Shown here one piece after another: positions 43,955 through 52,833 of a stretch of 64,000 nt of DNA. The translations under genes and the position numbers were made by a program. The DNA comes from CBDFLD01 sp965249005 (GTDB lineage: Bacteria; Acidobacteriota; UBA6911). The DNA is taken from the NCBI GenBank assembly GCA_965249005.1, contig CBDFLD010000022.1, positions 930,001 to 994,000 of the forward strand, written 5' to 3'. The notes below the pieces were generated by a model, which worked only from the letters and a program-made list of their open reading frames with translations, searched no databases and was not told the DNA's origin. Position 1 is the stretch's first letter. Each line of letters starts with the position of its first letter.

Positions 43955-44866
43955 ATGCGAATGGCAACCAATCTCATTTCTTACCTCAGAAGAAGACGAA
44001 ATCGATTAATAGTTCACTTTGAGGATATTAATAACTCTAACCGCGGTCCAATATATATCGGTGATAGACAAAGATTGGCCACAATAACATGGGTAAAATT
44101 CTTGGACAACACGACCTTCGCTTGTTGCCACTTTGTCGGACGTAAGATTTATCTGGTTAGGTTTGATTACCACCGAAAGAATTACCGACTTCTTGACAGC
44201 ACCGATACCGTATTCAATGGAAACACTGTTGAAACAGACCTATGTGACTCGAATGAACGAGGAGAGGTTGCAACAAGCAATTTTTACCAGCGTACTTTTA
44301 CACAATACCGCCGTGAAGGCGATCGTATTTTGTTCGATCGCGACCTCCCGTTTAATCCGGGGAATAATGTTCATGGGGTGAAGTATTTTCGACCAAACAT
44401 CCTTGCGGTTACATGCGTAAAAACACCCGCCGGCATTTATTTCTTTAATTCAGATACAATGGAGCAACTGCTATACATTGAAACAAGCGTAAAAGCGCAG
44501 GACGTCTGCTTCCTATCAGACAATCGGTTGGTCCTTCTGGCCACACGGGGTACACCTACGTCCACAAAGCGAAAGATGTATAAGTCAGAAATACATCTAA
44601 TTGATTTCGATATTCCTAGCCAAAAGTATGAAACCACGTTTACGAAAACATATGAAACTGCGCACGTTGATTGCATGGTAAGTCATAATGGAAAGCTATA
44701 CATAACCGACCAATTTAACAACACAGTGTTGATCGTTAACCCGAATAGTCTCGAACAAACTGGAGAACTTACAGGATATACCTTCCCCCATGGGATCGAT
44801 ATCAAATATGGAATGATAGCCGTTACAAACTATGGCAATAATACTGTTGATATCCGACCCATTTGA
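43955..44866 (+). CDS. Beta-propeller (NHL/YncE-like) hypothetical protein
   Basis: The 303-residue protein contains about four to five weak propeller repeats: ATITWVKFLDNTTFACCHFV, NVHGVKYFRPNILAVTCVKT, AQDVCFLSDNRLVLLATRG, DCMVSHNGKLYITDQFNNTV, and GIDIKYGMIAVTNYGNNTVD. The last repeats resemble NHL or YncE-like blades. No signal peptide is visible. It is A/T-richer than its neighbours and stands 930 nt after the IS3 orfB, so it may have arrived by transfer with the glycan genes (such proteins occur in polysaccharide clusters). AAGGAAAGGAAAAAGC precedes the ATG, a good ribosome-binding site. Substrate or partner unknown. Confidence 0.6.
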   Translation: MRMATNLISYLRRRRNRLIVHFEDINNSNRGPIYIGDRQRLATITWVKFLDNTTFACCHFVGRKIYLVRFDYHRKNYRLLDSTDTVFNGNTVETDLCDSNERGEVATSNFYQRTFTQYRREGDRILFDRDLPFNPGNNVHGVKYFRPNILAVTCVKTPAGIYFFNSDTMEQLLYIETSVKAQDVCFLSDNRLVLLATRGTPTSTKRKMYKSEIHLIDFDIPSQKYETTFTKTYETAHVDCMVSHNGKLYITDQFNNTVLIVNPNSLEQTGELTGYTFPHGIDIKYGMIAVTNYGNNTVDIRPI

Positions 44867-44955
44867 TTTCCTGCATTTAGACGAGACTTGCCATTTTCCC
44901 TAGAATCCGAATTGCCGCTTTCCCGTCCCACAACTTTGGAATTTGCGCTTTTAAC

Positions 44956-46615
44956 CCGGATTTCCAATTTGAATGAAATATAGCAACCTTTCAGCCGCCT
45001 TCGGCATCCCTATTTATAAGCGTCGGAGAATGATAAGGACACATTGGAGGGCAACACCCGATGGGTGAAAAAGAACGAAAGGGGTTTCAACTCAGCTTTA
45101 ACGGATTACTCAAAGTTGATTTTCAGGGATCGCGAGTCACCTCCGAGGGTGGCCTGATTCTGGTCCGCGAGTTGGACGAACGGCTGGGGATGGGACGACT
45201 CATAGACGAGCATCTCAACGACACGCGGCAAGGCTTGAACAAACAGTTCCCGCTCGTCGATCTGCTGCGGCAATCGGTCTATAGTCGCCTGGCAGGCTAC
45301 GAAGACCTTAACGATGCCGCGCGGGTCTCAGTTGATCCGACCTTTCGCTTGATCGGCTCGAAGAAAAACTGGGATCGCGGTGCGGCGCTGACCTCGACGT
45401 TACACTGGTTCGAGACGGAGCTGCTGACGCGAGAAGAGAATCTGATCGGGCTGATGGCTCTGAACCGAGAGACACTCGCACAGGCCGAGGCTCTGGACAA
45501 GTCTGATCGCGTAGTGTTGGATATGGACTCAAGCGAGAGTCCGGTGCATGGTCAGCAGGAAGGCAGCGCCTACAATGGCCACTTCGAGTCCGTGTGTTAC
45601 CATCCGCTGTTTCTGTTCAATAGTCACGGGGACTGTCTGGCGGCCAAGCTGCGGCCGGGTAACGTGCATAGCGCCGAGGACTGGGACGAGCTTCTGTTGC
45701 CGGAGATCGATTTTCAACAGGAGCAAGGCAAAGAGATCGTCTTTCGAGCAGACGCCGCCTTCGCCAAGCCAGAGGTTTACGAGACCCTGGAAGAGCGCGG
45801 CGTTCAGTATGCCATACGCATCCCGTCCAACAAGAGCCTGGAGTGGGAGATTGCCGACATCCTGTTTCGTCCTCCAGGTCGGCCCAGCCGCAAGCCACTG
45901 GTGCGCTACAAGAGCTTCCGCTATCAGGCCGAAAGCTGGTCGAGGCCGCGACGGATCGTCGCCAAGGTCGAGCATCACCAGGGCGAGTTGTTCCCGCGGG
46001 TCGGGTTCATTGTCACGAACATGAGCTTGCCGAGCCGCTCGGTGGTGAGGTTCTACAACAAGCGCGGCACGGCGGAGCAATGGATCAAAGAAGGCAAGCA
46101 GGCGACGCATTGGACGCGGCTGTCCTGCCATCGCTTCCGTGCGAATGAAGTGCGCCTGCAGTTGAGCGTGCTCGCCTACAACCTAGGCAACCTATGGCGG
46201 CGACTCGGGCTACCACCCCGGATCAAGAGCTGGTCGCTCACGAGCTTGCAGCACCGGTTGATGAAGACTGGCGGAAGGCTGGTCAAGCACGCGCGGTACT
46301 ACTGGTTGCTCTTGGCCGAGGGGCATCTGGACCGTCGGTTGTTTGGTGAAATGCTCAGGCGGATCTGGGCCTTGCCGCTGCCAAGCGGTTAGCCGCCCGG
46401 CTTGCAAGTCCGGAATTGGAATGCCATGGAAGGAGTGTGGCGATGTGTCTGGAAAATCGCCCACGCAGGAGTGAGAAGGTCTACTACCACGGCGACAACG
46501 GGTCATTGGGATGCGTTGACTGGATCCATGGTTGGTCTGAGGCCGGGATTTTCTTGCTCCCATGGTGGCTCGAGACTATTATGTTGGGAACCGAGATCCA
46601 AATTGGAAATTCCGG
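44956..46615 (+). mobile_element. IS1380-type element (443-codon type), copy B
   Basis: Same length and ends as copy A (31127-32786); the sequences differ by a base or so in the left non-coding part (CAGCCGCC against CAGGCGCC). The right end cuts into an acyltransferase gene. No clear target duplication. Confidence 0.88.
45061..46392 (+). CDS. IS1380-family transposase (443 aa), copy B
   Basis: Same protein as copy A, with DDE motifs VVLDMDSSESPVHG, VFRADAAFAKPEVY and FYNKRGTAEQWIKEGK. Intact. TTGGAGGGCAACACCCG precedes the ATG. Confidence 0.93.
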   Translation: MGEKERKGFQLSFNGLLKVDFQGSRVTSEGGLILVRELDERLGMGRLIDEHLNDTRQGLNKQFPLVDLLRQSVYSRLAGYEDLNDAARVSVDPTFRLIGSKKNWDRGAALTSTLHWFETELLTREENLIGLMALNRETLAQAEALDKSDRVVLDMDSSESPVHGQQEGSAYNGHFESVCYHPLFLFNSHGDCLAAKLRPGNVHSAEDWDELLLPEIDFQQEQGKEIVFRADAAFAKPEVYETLEERGVQYAIRIPSNKSLEWEIADILFRPPGRPSRKPLVRYKSFRYQAESWSRPRRIVAKVEHHQGELFPRVGFIVTNMSLPSRSVVRFYNKRGTAEQWIKEGKQATHWTRLSCHRFRANEVRLQLSVLAYNLGNLWRRLGLPPRIKSWSLTSLQHRLMKTGGRLVKHARYYWLLLAEGHLDRRLFGEMLRRIWALPLPSG

Positions 46616-47220
46616 ATTACTTGTGTGCAATTATCCTGGCTCTCTTCCTTTACGAGTTGTTCCGATATTTTTCGTTGCCGTTTGTTCAATATGGGACCGG
46701 TAAGCTTGCATCCCTGTTCGTTCATGATATCGTGGCATACTCCATATTGCTTGCGCTCGGTCTACGAATACTTAACTTGACCAGAACAACAATCGCTTCT
46801 CTTGCGGTGTTTTATCTAGTTCTGTTTGCCTCCTTCGCTTTATTTTTCGGCTACACGTCAGGAATCTTTGTGCCCACCCAGGACTTCAAGTATCCTCCGT
46901 CCACCTACTATTTCTCTTACGCAATCGCCGTCTCAATGTTTCTTTGGTTGATCAGTCCTTTCTTGCAGACCATCCTGGAGTCTCGCAAGCACGTAAACAC
47001 GATCGTGATGTTCATCGCCCATAATTCGATATGGGTATATCTATGGCACATCCCTGGGATGAAGTTTTTACACACACACTTCCTCATAAAATATTTCATT
47101 GCCTTCTCATTGGCAGTATTCGTCACATTCATTCAGGTGTGGCTTGTTAAGAATGTTCTTGTAAATTTCTCCGATAGCGAACGTTTTAAAAGAAATGTTC
47201 AAACGCTATTGACGGGTTGA
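46616..47220 (+). pseudogene. Acyltransferase-3 family membrane protein, 5' truncated by IS
   Basis: After the IS end the frame carries about 200 residues with five or six hydrophobic helices (LCAIILALFLYELFRYF, VAYSILLALGLRIL, IASLAVFYLVLFASFALFFG, YAIAVSMFLWLISPFL, FIAFSLAVFVTFIQVWLV) and the pattern IVMFIAHNSIWVYLWHI then PGMKFL. It matches the C-terminal half of acyltransferase-3 (OafA/ExoZ-type) proteins, which O-acetylate surface sugars. The catalytic N-terminal helices are missing and are not found on the other side of the element. A/T-rich, like the neighbouring propeller gene. Confidence 0.72.
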
Positions 47221-47233
47221 GAGCGACCAAGGC

Positions 47234-47668
47234 GTGGACCTTCTATCACAGTTTTCCAGACAGCGTTATCTCAATCTCGAGACCTACCGCAAGAACGGGA
47301 CTCCGGTTCGGACCCCTCTATGGTTCGTACGGCGCGGCAATGCCCTGTTCATGCGAACCCCCACCGACAGCTTCAAGGTCCGCCGTATTGGCCACAACCC
47401 CCGTGTGAGAATCGTTCCCTGCACCATGAGGGGACATACCCGGGGAACCTGGTTGAAAGAAAGGGCCGAGCTGCGAGATGCGGACGAGTCCATGGCCTGG
47501 CTCAACACTGAGTTCCGGAGAAAGTACGGCCTAATGAAGTGGCTCATAGACTTCTATCGCTTGTTCAAGCGGGTGCCAACGACGGTGATCCGGGTGGGGA
47601 CGGGATCGTGGGATGGACAGGATCGCGACACAGTAGCCGCACAGTCTAGGCCACGGGTCGGGGCATGA
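47234..47668 (+). CDS. PPOX-class (F420/FMN-type) oxidoreductase-like protein
   Basis: A GTG at 47234 starts a 144-residue split-barrel protein: RYLNLETYRKNGTPVRTPLW, FVRRGNALFMRTPTDSFKVR and RIGHNPRVRIVPCTMRGH. The TYRKNGTPVxTPxWF block and the xNPRV block are characteristic of the pyridoxamine-phosphate-oxidase-like family, including F420-dependent reductases. Length is normal for the family. A dead paralog lies at 19300-19545. The C-terminus (RVGTGSWDGQDRDTVAA) is not conserved and could be altered. It follows the truncated acyltransferase by 13 nt. Cofactor not determinable. Confidence 0.75.
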   Translation: MDLLSQFSRQRYLNLETYRKNGTPVRTPLWFVRRGNALFMRTPTDSFKVRRIGHNPRVRIVPCTMRGHTRGTWLKERAELRDADESMAWLNTEFRRKYGLMKWLIDFYRLFKRVPTTVIRVGTGSWDGQDRDTVAAQSRPRVGA

Positions 47669-47716
47669 ACGCGACGTCGAACAGAGCCAGGGCCTCCGGA
47701 TGCGCCTCGATGTTCA

Positions 47717-48631
47717 TCAGTGCTTCAGATATTTTTCCAGAAAAGCGAAGATCTTTGCGTCCGCTTGTTTGAGAGCGGGAGTCTTTCTTCTGCTCCACCA
47801 GAACCCATGTGGCTCGTTCTGAAAAAGTGCAAAATCGCAGTTCTTCTTGGCTTTCAACAGGGCCGCGTACATTTGCAGACTGTGGGGCAAGTATTCACCA
47901 TCCCCCGAGACAATGAGGATGGGCGATTGGATCTTCTCAGCCTGTGCGTGTCCCGAGGCCCGTTCAAAGGCTTCAGGAACCTGCGACGGTGTGCCTCCCA
48001 GTCTTTCCGCAAGTTCATCCCACAATTCCTTATCGAGTTTCAAATTCCCCTTGAGTGGGCCTTCGTGCGCCTCGATCACTTCATAGAGTATTTTGTAGCG
48101 GAAGGCCAAATCGGTGGCCCCTTCCTCCGCCACAATACAGGCGGGAATGATTCGCATGCCGGCGTAGATGGCACACACGGCTCCGTGTGAAGTCCCGACC
48201 AGGGCCACTTTGTTCTCGAGGATCGAGGGATGATTGCGCAGGTACTCATAGGCGGCGATGGTATCGTCGATTTCAAGATCGATATGAGAAGCATGACGAT
48301 AATCACAGGTGAGTACCGCATATCCCTGTCTCACAAGCTCTCTGGATGGAGCTCGCTCCCTATTGACCATTTTCTTCATCATTTCCGGGGTTCGACCGCC
48401 CATGCCCCAGTGAAGGGCTACTACGCCCGGAAAAGGACCTGCCCCCTCCGGGAATTCGAGCACAGCCGGGTTGCGGAACCCGTCGGGTGCTTCAATTTCG
48501 ATCAACGCGGAACCGTTTTCGGAAGTCTTATCCTGGGCGATGGCTCTTCTGGTGCGCATAAATGGTGGAGCGATGACGAGTATCATCAGTAGCGAGACTG
48601 AAAGTTGGCGGGTTGGTATGCTGCTTTTCAT
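47717..48631 (-). CDS. Secreted alpha/beta hydrolase (dienelactone/prolyl-oligopeptidase type)
   Basis: From the ATG at 48631 (AAGGAAGGCGCCG upstream) the protein has 304 residues. Residues 1-35 (LSVSLLMILVIAPPFMR...IAQ) form a signal peptide. The catalytic domain carries VVALHWGMGGRTPE, the nucleophile elbow ALVGTSHGAVCA (G-T-S-H-G), the acid region ILIVSGDGEYLPH, and the His in FQNEPHGFWWS. The triad is therefore complete: Ser in GTSHG, Asp in SGDGE, His in EPHGF. The likely activity is hydrolysis of an ester or peptide outside the cytoplasm; substrate unknown. The longer open frame upstream is not coding. Confidence 0.83.
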   Translation of the reverse strand: MKSSIPTRQLSVSLLMILVIAPPFMRTRRAIAQDKTSENGSALIEIEAPDGFRNPAVLEFPEGAGPFPGVVALHWGMGGRTPEMMKKMVNRERAPSRELVRQGYAVLTCDYRHASHIDLEIDDTIAAYEYLRNHPSILENKVALVGTSHGAVCAIYAGMRIIPACIVAEEGATDLAFRYKILYEVIEAHEGPLKGNLKLDKELWDELAERLGGTPSQVPEAFERASGHAQAEKIQSPILIVSGDGEYLPHSLQMYAALLKAKKNCDFALFQNEPHGFWWSRRKTPALKQADAKIFAFLEKYLKH

Positions 48632-49023
48632 CGGCGCCTTCCTTTCCATAGCATCCATAAGCGTTTTTTTCTTCTCGGTCAAGTGGACAGGATAGGACGC
48701 TTTGCAGGCGGGGTTCAAGGGCTCTAACCCGTCATCGAGAAGCAGTTTGACGATGGTCTGCATATGCGGACCGATACCGGTCGGGCGCGGGCCATTCGCG
48801 GAACCGTTTGCGGGTCTTTTTTGTTTCGCGGTTTCGAGTACGATACACTTTACGATACACTTACTGATAAGTGATCGTGGCACTGGGAGCCGTTGGCGCT
48901 TCGTCATGGAACACTGACGACGGCCAGACTGAATCATACGGGTAAGACCAATGAGGCGCGTCAAGCCCGCTCTAGCAGAGTGGGCAATCGTTCGAGAGCG
49001 CCGGGTGCCTGAGAGAGAGTGAG
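48632..49023. other. Intergenic region between divergent genes
   Basis: No gene is supported. It separates the minus-strand hydrolase from a + strand hypothetical and should hold both promoters. A short doublet TACGATACACTTTACGATACA lies at about 48838-48858; otherwise featureless. Confidence 0.4.
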
Positions 49024-49404
49024 ATGATTGCCCAAACCAGCCCTCAATGGACTCGCACTCTGGGGGCGATCGTTGATCATGCCAATCACCTGCGCGAGCT
49101 CGATGCCGTGTACAAGGTGCAGCTCTGTTTCGGGGATTGCGTCCAGGTGACGACCCGCAACTCGACCTACTCCATCCGGGCGCACGGGGGGGATCTCTAT
49201 TCTGTCTCCGGTGGGTGGTTTGATCACGAAGGCTTGTCGCCATTCGAGACGACCATTACAGGATGCAGCTGGGGTGGGAGGGTCATTAAAGTCGACATCG
49301 TAGCCGCCCGCGGCCTGCATCTGGAATTCGGTAACCAGATAATCACCAGTCGCATCCAGAAGATCGATGTCATTCGATATGAGGGAGCGCAGCGAGTTCA
49401 CTGA
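49024..49404 (+). CDS. Conserved-looking hypothetical protein (126 aa)
   Basis: MIAQTSPQWTRTLGAIVDHA leads into a beta-rich domain: CVQVTTRNSTYSIRAHGGDL, SVSGGWFDHEGLSPFETTIT, GCSWGGRVIKVDIVAARGLH, LEFGNQIITSRIQKIDVIRY. GTGAGATG just upstream gives GAGAGTGAG as ribosome-binding site. The strand pattern and the glycines look like a small barrel, but I cannot name a family. It runs toward and overlaps the end of the kinase-like pseudogene on the other strand, which suggests it arrived with the segment that truncated that gene. Confidence 0.6.
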   Translation: MIAQTSPQWTRTLGAIVDHANHLRELDAVYKVQLCFGDCVQVTTRNSTYSIRAHGGDLYSVSGGWFDHEGLSPFETTITGCSWGGRVIKVDIVAARGLHLEFGNQIITSRIQKIDVIRYEGAQRVH

Positions 49405-49433
49405 ACGTGAACGCTCACGATGAACAACTAGAC

Positions 49434-50051
49434 CTTGATCGCGATGCCGGTCGGTGCTCAGATTGTCGAAGCTGTACATGGTTGAACTTGGTGAAGCCAC
49501 TCCAGTCCCAGCTCTGGCGCAATCTGCTTTTTGACCTGGCCCTTGTCGATCATCGCCTCCTCGACCCAGACTTGGAGCGTGCCCTCTCGTCCGAACATAC
49601 GCCGCTTTACCACCGGTGGTACGTTGTTCAGACCCAGAAGTTTGCTGAGACGGTATGCGGCAATCTCGTGCTTGTATTCGTCCCGGAAATCGGATCCGGT
49701 CGGACCATCCGACGACCCTAGCTGCAACTCGCGGATGCTACCATCCCGGAACGCTGCGTGCAGTCGGACTCCATCTTTCTCCAACAGGACCTTATGAAGG
49801 CCGTCGCCTCTATCCTTGACTCCTTCTCGAGAGATGACCCGAGCGTTTCTGAGAAACTCCAGCAACTCCTCGTCGGTGGTGAAAGGCAATGTTTCAGAAT
49901 CGAACCCCAACCAGGCTCCTTGTGGAGTGTTCGCCTCGGTGGTATTGGCTCCCGGCCTGTTCAAAGTCACTTGCCGGCTGCTGGCATTGTCCAGAGTCGC
50001 TGCATGAGCCGTGAAGATCATCAAGAGTCCCAGTTGAAGTACCTTTTTCAT
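49434..50051 (-). pseudogene. Secreted kinase-like (FAM20/PI3K-fold-like) protein, frameshifted and 3' truncated
   Basis: Residues 1-18 (KKVLQLGLLMIFTAHA) form a signal peptide. The body has the kinase-like N-lobe features DEYKHEIAAYRLSKLLGLNN, VPPVVKRRMFGREGTLQVWV and EEAMIDKG. A frameshift near 49475 ends that frame as PCTASTI; the alternative frame continues MYSFDNLSTDRHRDQG, corresponding to the D-x-N-x-x-G catalytic-loop region (FDNLxxNTDRxxGN) of these kinases. The C-lobe after that is absent. Some members phosphorylate proteins or lipids; most bacterial ones are uncharacterised. The family call is tentative. Confidence 0.5.
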
Positions 50052-50401
50052 TTTAACCTCCTCCTTTTTCCTACACTGGGTAATTGCAACTCGGAGACCA
50101 GTTTCAAGCCTCCTCCAAAAATTTCGTGATTATCCTGTAACCATTTGTTCAATAGGGGGATACGGGCAGTCAAGAAACACGGCTAATGCTCGGATTTCAC
50201 AGCAGAGGAGCCTCGGCGCAATCTGATCGGATAGAGTTATATCTCCTTGGATAGGGATCGCTGAGGATTGCCGTCAGTTCCTCCCCCGCACCGATAGGAG
50301 AGAGGATCTCGCAGGGGTAGACATAGTGAGTAAAAAGAATGGCCCGTTTGCCGCCGAACCACCCGCTCAATTTGCAACTGTTTGAGAGCAAACGGACCAG
50401 A
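50052..50401. other. Intergenic region
   Basis: No gene is supported; it contains the presumed promoter of the kinase-like gene and the 3' region of the next hydrolase gene. Confidence 0.4.
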
Positions 50402-51391
50402 TCAATTCCCGAGATCGCGATTCGCGTGAATCGGTTTCTCGATCAAGTGCCGCACGAGCCATTGGGTCGCTTTTTCCTTCATCACCTTGGAAAAAGTGTG
50501 GCCGGCGTTCTTATCCTCGAAGAAATCGAGTCGCTCGGGAAATCTCTCGTATCGAGGACGCATCTCGTCGGCGAACTTGCGAATGGAGCGAATGTCAATC
50601 GCCCGATCCAGGGTGCCGTTGATCAAAAACAATGCCTTGGGCGCGATGGCGTCCATCCGCTCCGGGCTATTTGAATCGAGCGAAGCGGTCAATTGCTTCA
50701 GGCGAGGGCTGAACTCGGCGATCCTGGCGTTCTGCTGCGGCCCGGGATCGATCTTGGTGACATCCCACCAGAAGTCGACGCAGCCGCACAGGGGCATCAC
50801 CGCCGAGATCCTGGGTTCGCGCCAAGCCAGAACCATCGTCGTTGCGCCACCCATGGAAAACCCGGTAACCGCCACCCTCGTTGGATCAAACTCCCTGCGC
50901 GCAGGCAGGACATCGAGAATTCTCGAAACATCGTTCGCGGTATGATTAACCATCGTTTGGTGCGGCCATACCCAGCCCTGCTCCGCTTCAATGCGGTCGG
51001 CGACTATCGCAATCTTGCGGGCACCACTAAGATGGGCATCGACGGAAATCACGGCGAATCCTTGCTGGGCAAGCTCCGCGTGCCAACAGGCAAGGAAGGT
51101 TTTATCCATCCGCATACCGTGGATGAAGATGACCACGGGAAGCTTCTCCGCCTTCTGCTTGAAGTACACGTATGCCGGGACGGGCTCGTAGGGGTCCCAA
51201 CCGGGAAACAAAACGGTCTGGCGGACAATCTGTCCTTCCAGGTGCTTGACGGACTTGACTTGAATCTCGACCGCGGGCTGCTGCGCAGCCGCAAGGTTCT
51301 GCCCGATAAGCCAGCCAACGACAAGGGCGAACCGTGCCCAAGGGCACGGTCGCCTTGCCGCAGTTGCTTGCCGAATGGTGAGCATCATCAT
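50402..51391 (-). CDS. Secreted alpha/beta hydrolase (dienelactone hydrolase-like)
   Basis: The 329-residue protein has an N-terminal signal (FALVVGWLIGQNLAAAQQ). The alpha/beta-hydrolase core shows the oxyanion-strand segment LPVVIFIHGMRMDK, the nucleophile elbow VAVTGFSMGGATTMV (G-F-S-M-G), the acid in LFLINGTLDRAIDI and the His in DKNAGHTFSKVM. All three catalytic positions are present (Ser, Asp, His). It probably acts on a lipid, ester or polyester substrate in the periplasm; substrate unknown. The two hydrolase genes at 47717 and here are only distantly alike. A terminator-like feature is not obvious. Confidence 0.85.
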   Translation of the reverse strand: MMMLTIRQATAARRPCPWARFALVVGWLIGQNLAAAQQPAVEIQVKSVKHLEGQIVRQTVLFPGWDPYEPVPAYVYFKQKAEKLPVVIFIHGMRMDKTFLACWHAELAQQGFAVISVDAHLSGARKIAIVADRIEAEQGWVWPHQTMVNHTANDVSRILDVLPARREFDPTRVAVTGFSMGGATTMVLAWREPRISAVMPLCGCVDFWWDVTKIDPGPQQNARIAEFSPRLKQLTASLDSNSPERMDAIAPKALFLINGTLDRAIDIRSIRKFADEMRPRYERFPERLDFFEDKNAGHTFSKVMKEKATQWLVRHLIEKPIHANRDLGN

Positions 51392-51479
51392 GTCACGTCA
51401 AACTATACCATTTCAGAAAAAATGCAAAGTGCCCCGGGATTCCGTAGTTTCAGGGTCATCCATTGTAGTCCTGACCCCC

Positions 51480-51965
51480 TCACTCCGTGGGCGGGGGAAT
51501 AAAGCTGACAGGGACTGGATTCTCGCCGAGCGCCCCCAGGAGAACCGACCAGTGCATGGCTTCCACTCCGGCGATGCTGGCTGCCAGCAGGCGCAACTCC
51601 GAGGAGGAAAACTGAGCGACCGATGCGACCGAGGCACTGGCCGCGCTCTTCTCGAGGGAGACAGCGTACCGAAGAACGTCGGACTGACTCTCGAGCGGAG
51701 GAGGAGGAAACTCGGAAGCATACTGTTCCCAGGTCTTCGTTTCGATCGGATCTCCTCCAAGACCGCGGATGGCCTCTTGAATGCGCTGCGCATGCTGCTT
51801 GTGATCCCCTTGGAATTTTTCGGCCACGGCACGAACGCCATCCTCGAGCAGGCCGGTGCCCATCGCGGCCCCATACGCCGCAATCCCAAAATACTCACCT
51901 CCGAGCGAGTCGTTCAAGATCTTGATGTCTCTCTTCGCATAGGTCTCAGTGCTTGGTTGGGTCAT
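51480..51965 (-). CDS. Ferritin-like (DUF4439-type) four-helix protein
   Basis: The 161-residue protein starts MTQPSTETYAKRDIKILNDS and contains LGGEYFGIAAYGAAMGTGLL, KFQGDHKQHAQRIQEAI and SIAGVEAMHWSVLLGALG. The spacing of Glu and His residues (E in GGEYFG, H in GDHKQHA, E and H in GVEAMHW) matches the four-helix ferritin-like superfamily, whose members bind a di-iron centre or are structural. No signal peptide. GGAGAACC lies upstream of the ATG. It stands alone between a hydrolase gene and a flavodoxin-like gene on the same strand. Role unknown; oxidative-stress protection is one possibility. Confidence 0.72.
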   Translation of the reverse strand: MTQPSTETYAKRDIKILNDSLGGEYFGIAAYGAAMGTGLLEDGVRAVAEKFQGDHKQHAQRIQEAIRGLGGDPIETKTWEQYASEFPPPPLESQSDVLRYAVSLEKSAASASVASVAQFSSSELRLLAASIAGVEAMHWSVLLGALGENPVPVSFIPPPTE

Positions 51966-52054
51966 GATGGTTCTCCTTGGTTGGTTTTGAACGTTACTGG
52001 TCTAGAAACGGGCAGTCGAAGTCCGGGTTGTGTGCGCCCGGACTTCGAAGCGAG

Positions 52055-52795
52055 CTAACGGTGTTCGGGGTTGAGTGCATCAAATCTACAACCAGCGTCC
52101 CAGAGGGAACGCTGGTTGCCGTGCGCGGGGATTCCACCCGCGTCTTTGATCATGCGGGCCAGATGCAGGAGGTTCCATGTCATGAAGGTCGTATTTCGAT
52201 TCGTAAAATCATTTTCAGGACCACCGGAGCCAGGATCGAGGTACGAAGGGCCGGGACCCACTGCACCGATCCAACCCGCGTCGGCTTGCGGCGGAATGAC
52301 GTAGCCGATGTGCTGTAATGCATACAGAATCGCCATGGAGCAGTGCTTCACTCCGTCTTCGTTGCCCGTGATCAGGCATCCACCTACGCCACCGTAGTAA
52401 CGGTACTGACCGCGCTCATTGAGATCTCCTGAGCTTGCGTACAGGCGCTCCACCACCTGCGTACACACCGACGATTTCTCGCCCAGCCAGATCGAAGAGC
52501 CAAGGACCAGTATGTTTGCCTCCTTGACTTTTTCGTAGATCTTGGGCCACTCGTCATCCGGCCATCCTCGATCAGACATATCGGGATAGACACCGAAGGC
52601 AACCTTGTAGTCGATCGGCCGCAACACCTCTACGGAGACACTGTTCTTCTCCATGATGGCCCTGGAAATGTCAATTACCCCCATCGTGTGGGAAAGCTCG
52701 GGGGATTTCTTGAGGGTGCAATTCAAAAACACAGCCTTCAAGTCCGAGAAATCCCATTTACTCTCTTCGCACATCTGAAGCTGTCTTTCGCTCAA
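52055..52795 (-). CDS. Flavodoxin/NADPH-dependent FMN reductase family protein
   Basis: The 246-residue protein has FMN-binding features: the first strand and phosphate loop KAVFLNCTLKKSPELSHT, the second loop NILVLGSSIWLGEKSSVCTQ with VVERLYASS, and YGGVGGCLITGNEDGVKHC. The pattern is that of the NADPH-dependent FMN reductase/flavodoxin-like group. The start ATG lies 40 bp from IS1380-like copy 4, which inserted in the upstream region and may alter its promoter. The protein frame is intact. Electron partner unknown. Confidence 0.8.
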   Translation of the reverse strand: MSERQLQMCEESKWDFSDLKAVFLNCTLKKSPELSHTMGVIDISRAIMEKNSVSVEVLRPIDYKVAFGVYPDMSDRGWPDDEWPKIYEKVKEANILVLGSSIWLGEKSSVCTQVVERLYASSGDLNERGQYRYYGGVGGCLITGNEDGVKHCSMAILYALQHIGYVIPPQADAGWIGAVGPGPSYLDPGSGGPENDFTNRNTTFMTWNLLHLARMIKDAGGIPAHGNQRSLWDAGCRFDALNPEHR

Positions 52796-52833
52796 TTTTA
52801 TTCCGGTTTCTCCATGATAATGTCAATCATTAG

